From Gammaproteobacteria bacterium (GTDB lineage: Bacteria > Aquificota > Aquificia > Aquificales > QOAS01), in contig QOAS01000157.1 in the NCBI GenBank assembly GCA_003972855.1, positions 1 to 5,618 on the forward strand: a stretch of DNA of 5,618 bases, written 5' to 3'. Position numbers and translations under genes: made by a program. Positions 4,837 to 5,618 of this stretch are shown piece by piece (the stretch's first letter is position 1; every line of letters starts with the position of its first letter). Below the pieces are notes generated by a model. That model worked only from the letters and a program-made list of their open reading frames with translations. It made no database searches and was not told the origin of the DNA.

Positions 4837-5618
4837 TTAAAACCCTGCGGGTAGTTCTTTGTAACAGAACCACCAATCAAGGCATTGGTATTCGCCGTTT
4901 TTAGCCCCTTCCAATCTCTGTTTGGCTTGTTTAGCGGTGGTTGCGGGGGGAACTATAACGTAATCTTTTCCGTCAAAGATTTCGGGACCGTGCCAGTTAA
5001 TTTTATCCGCATACCAGTTGGCGGGGGTTGCAACGCCGTATTTGTCGGTGGTTTGCAAGGCTTTAACAAGCCTTATAATTTCGGGAATATTCCTTCCGTT
5101 TTCAAGCGGGTAGTAAAGTATTGCGCGGATAATTCCTTTGTTGTCCACCACAAAAACAGCCCTGACGGTATCAACCCCTCCTTTAGGAAGCATATTTAGT
5201 GTTTTGGCAACTTTACCGCCCACGTCCGCAATAATGGGAAATTCAATTTGAACACCGGTGTTTTTCTTAATCCACTCAATCCACTTAATGTGAGACCAAA
5301 CTTGGTCTTCGGACAACCCTATGAGTTCGGTATTGAGGGCTTTAAATTCCTTGTAGTGTTTTTGGAATTCCACAAACTCGGTGGTGCAAACGGGTGTAAA
5401 GTCCGCGGGATGGGAAAATAGCACAAACCACTTACCCCTATTGGTGTAGTAATCGGGCAAAACTATAGTTCCGTGGGTAGTCTGAACTACCATACGGGGA
5501 AACTTCTCACCAATAGCGGGGACAAAAGTTTTTTCTTCGGCAGTAGCGGTTGTTGTAACAGCGGGTTTGTCCACGGTGGGGGCAACGGTATCCGTATTCA
5601 AACCACAAGCGATGGAAG
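4837..5618 (-). CDS. Peroxiredoxin (Prx6/archaeal type), probable lipoprotein, 5'-truncated
   Basis: A thiol peroxidase that reduces hydrogen peroxide and organic peroxides. The frame stays open to the window edge, giving 259 complete codons from 5616, so the true start lies outside; the TTG at 5601 is not convincing. Fragment numbering: residues 1-5 read SIACG, with a candidate lipidated Cys4. Residues 5-30 form a Thr/Ala/Val/Pro-rich linker. The peroxiredoxin proper begins near 31 (FVPAIGEKFP), where ordinary family members start. The active site PxxxTxxC is Pro70, Thr74 and peroxidatic Cys77 (PADFTPVCTTEF), with Arg152 in DTVRAVF. The extended C-terminal domain ends with Cys245 and Cys251 in CLDWWFCYKEL. 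The same six-residue spacing occurs in the archaeal Aeropyrum enzyme, whose C-terminal cysteines resolve the oxidised site. No AhpF or thioredoxin gene is in view. The 44 bases to the exchanger gene contain no clear terminator, so co-transcription with the exchanger and gatB is possible. Confidence 0.95.
   Translation of the reverse strand, partial: SIACGLNTDTVAPTVDKPAVTTTATAEEKTFVPAIGEKFPRMVVQTTHGTIVLPDYYTNRGKWFVLFSHPADFTPVCTTEFVEFQKHYKEFKALNTELIGLSEDQVWSHIKWIEWIKKNTGVQIEFPIIADVGGKVAKTLNMLPKGGVDTVRAVFVVDNKGIIRAILYYPLENGRNIPEIIRLVKALQTTDKYGVATPANWYADKINWHGPEIFDGKDYVIVPPATTAKQAKQRLEGAKNGEYQCLDWWFCYKELPAGF
5605..5616 (-). other. Candidate lipobox of the peroxiredoxin precursor
   Basis: Codons TCC ATC GCT TGT read Ser-Ile-Ala-Cys and are followed by Gly. 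This fits the loose lipobox rule (small residue at -1, Cys at +1). The -3 residue is Ser, where Leu is commoner, so the match is imperfect. The preceding codon ends in CT and so encodes Ser, Pro, Thr or Ala. The hydrophobic stretch and basic n-region needed to confirm a signal peptide are beyond the window. Confidence 0.6.

Noticed and set aside
5599..5601. TTG as the start of the peroxiredoxin gene
   Set aside because: The frame is open further upstream to the window edge and encodes a plausible lipobox; the TTG has no ribosome site, and the residues after it are linker-like rather than a normal family N-terminus.

Overview
The window is a gene-dense stretch of a bacterial chromosome. It holds seven protein genes and only about 90 bases outside coding sequence. 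No RNA gene, mobile element, CRISPR array or repeat family was seen. By eye the GC content is moderate (roughly mid-forties per cent, not computed). The protein set suggests a thermophilic member of the Aquificota, close to Aquifex, Hydrogenobacter or Thermocrinis. The reasons are a GatB of 478 residues that closely resembles Aquifex GatB as I remember it, a RusA resolvase in a housekeeping setting, a stand-alone Lrp/AsnC effector domain, an archaeal-type three-cysteine peroxiredoxin and very tight packing. This assignment is inference from recalled family resemblance, not from a search.

Left part (1-1620): the 3' two-thirds of ilvC (ketol-acid reductoisomerase, branched-chain amino acid synthesis) runs on the plus strand. 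It meets fmt (methionyl-tRNA formyltransferase) tail to tail, with an 8-base overlap of the two reading frames.

Middle (1620-2361): a 26-base gap separates fmt from a divergent plus-strand pair, a stand-alone RAM (Lrp/AsnC ligand-binding) protein and a RusA-family Holliday junction resolvase. The two genes overlap by 22 bases, so they are probably co-transcribed. The gap contains an extended -10-like element placed so that the transcript would be almost leaderless.

Right part (2372-5618): three minus-strand genes lie in one direction and may form an operon. In transcription order they are a 5'-truncated peroxiredoxin, a membrane cation exchanger of the CaCA type, and gatB (amidotransferase subunit for Asn-tRNA/Gln-tRNA). 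gatB converges on the RusA gene with 10 bases between them.

Most genes are ordinary housekeeping genes: translation (fmt, gatB), amino acid synthesis (ilvC) and recombination (rusA). The most unusual item is the peroxiredoxin. Read past the apparent TTG start to the window edge, its frame gives a Ser-Ile-Ala-Cys-Gly sequence that fits a lipobox. A Thr/Ala/Val/Pro-rich linker follows, and then a complete peroxiredoxin. This suggests a membrane-tethered, extracytoplasmic peroxidase. The next gene, the exchanger, has unusual residues at positions that bind ions in characterised Na+/Ca2+ exchangers. None of the five visible start codons has a convincing Shine-Dalgarno sequence.
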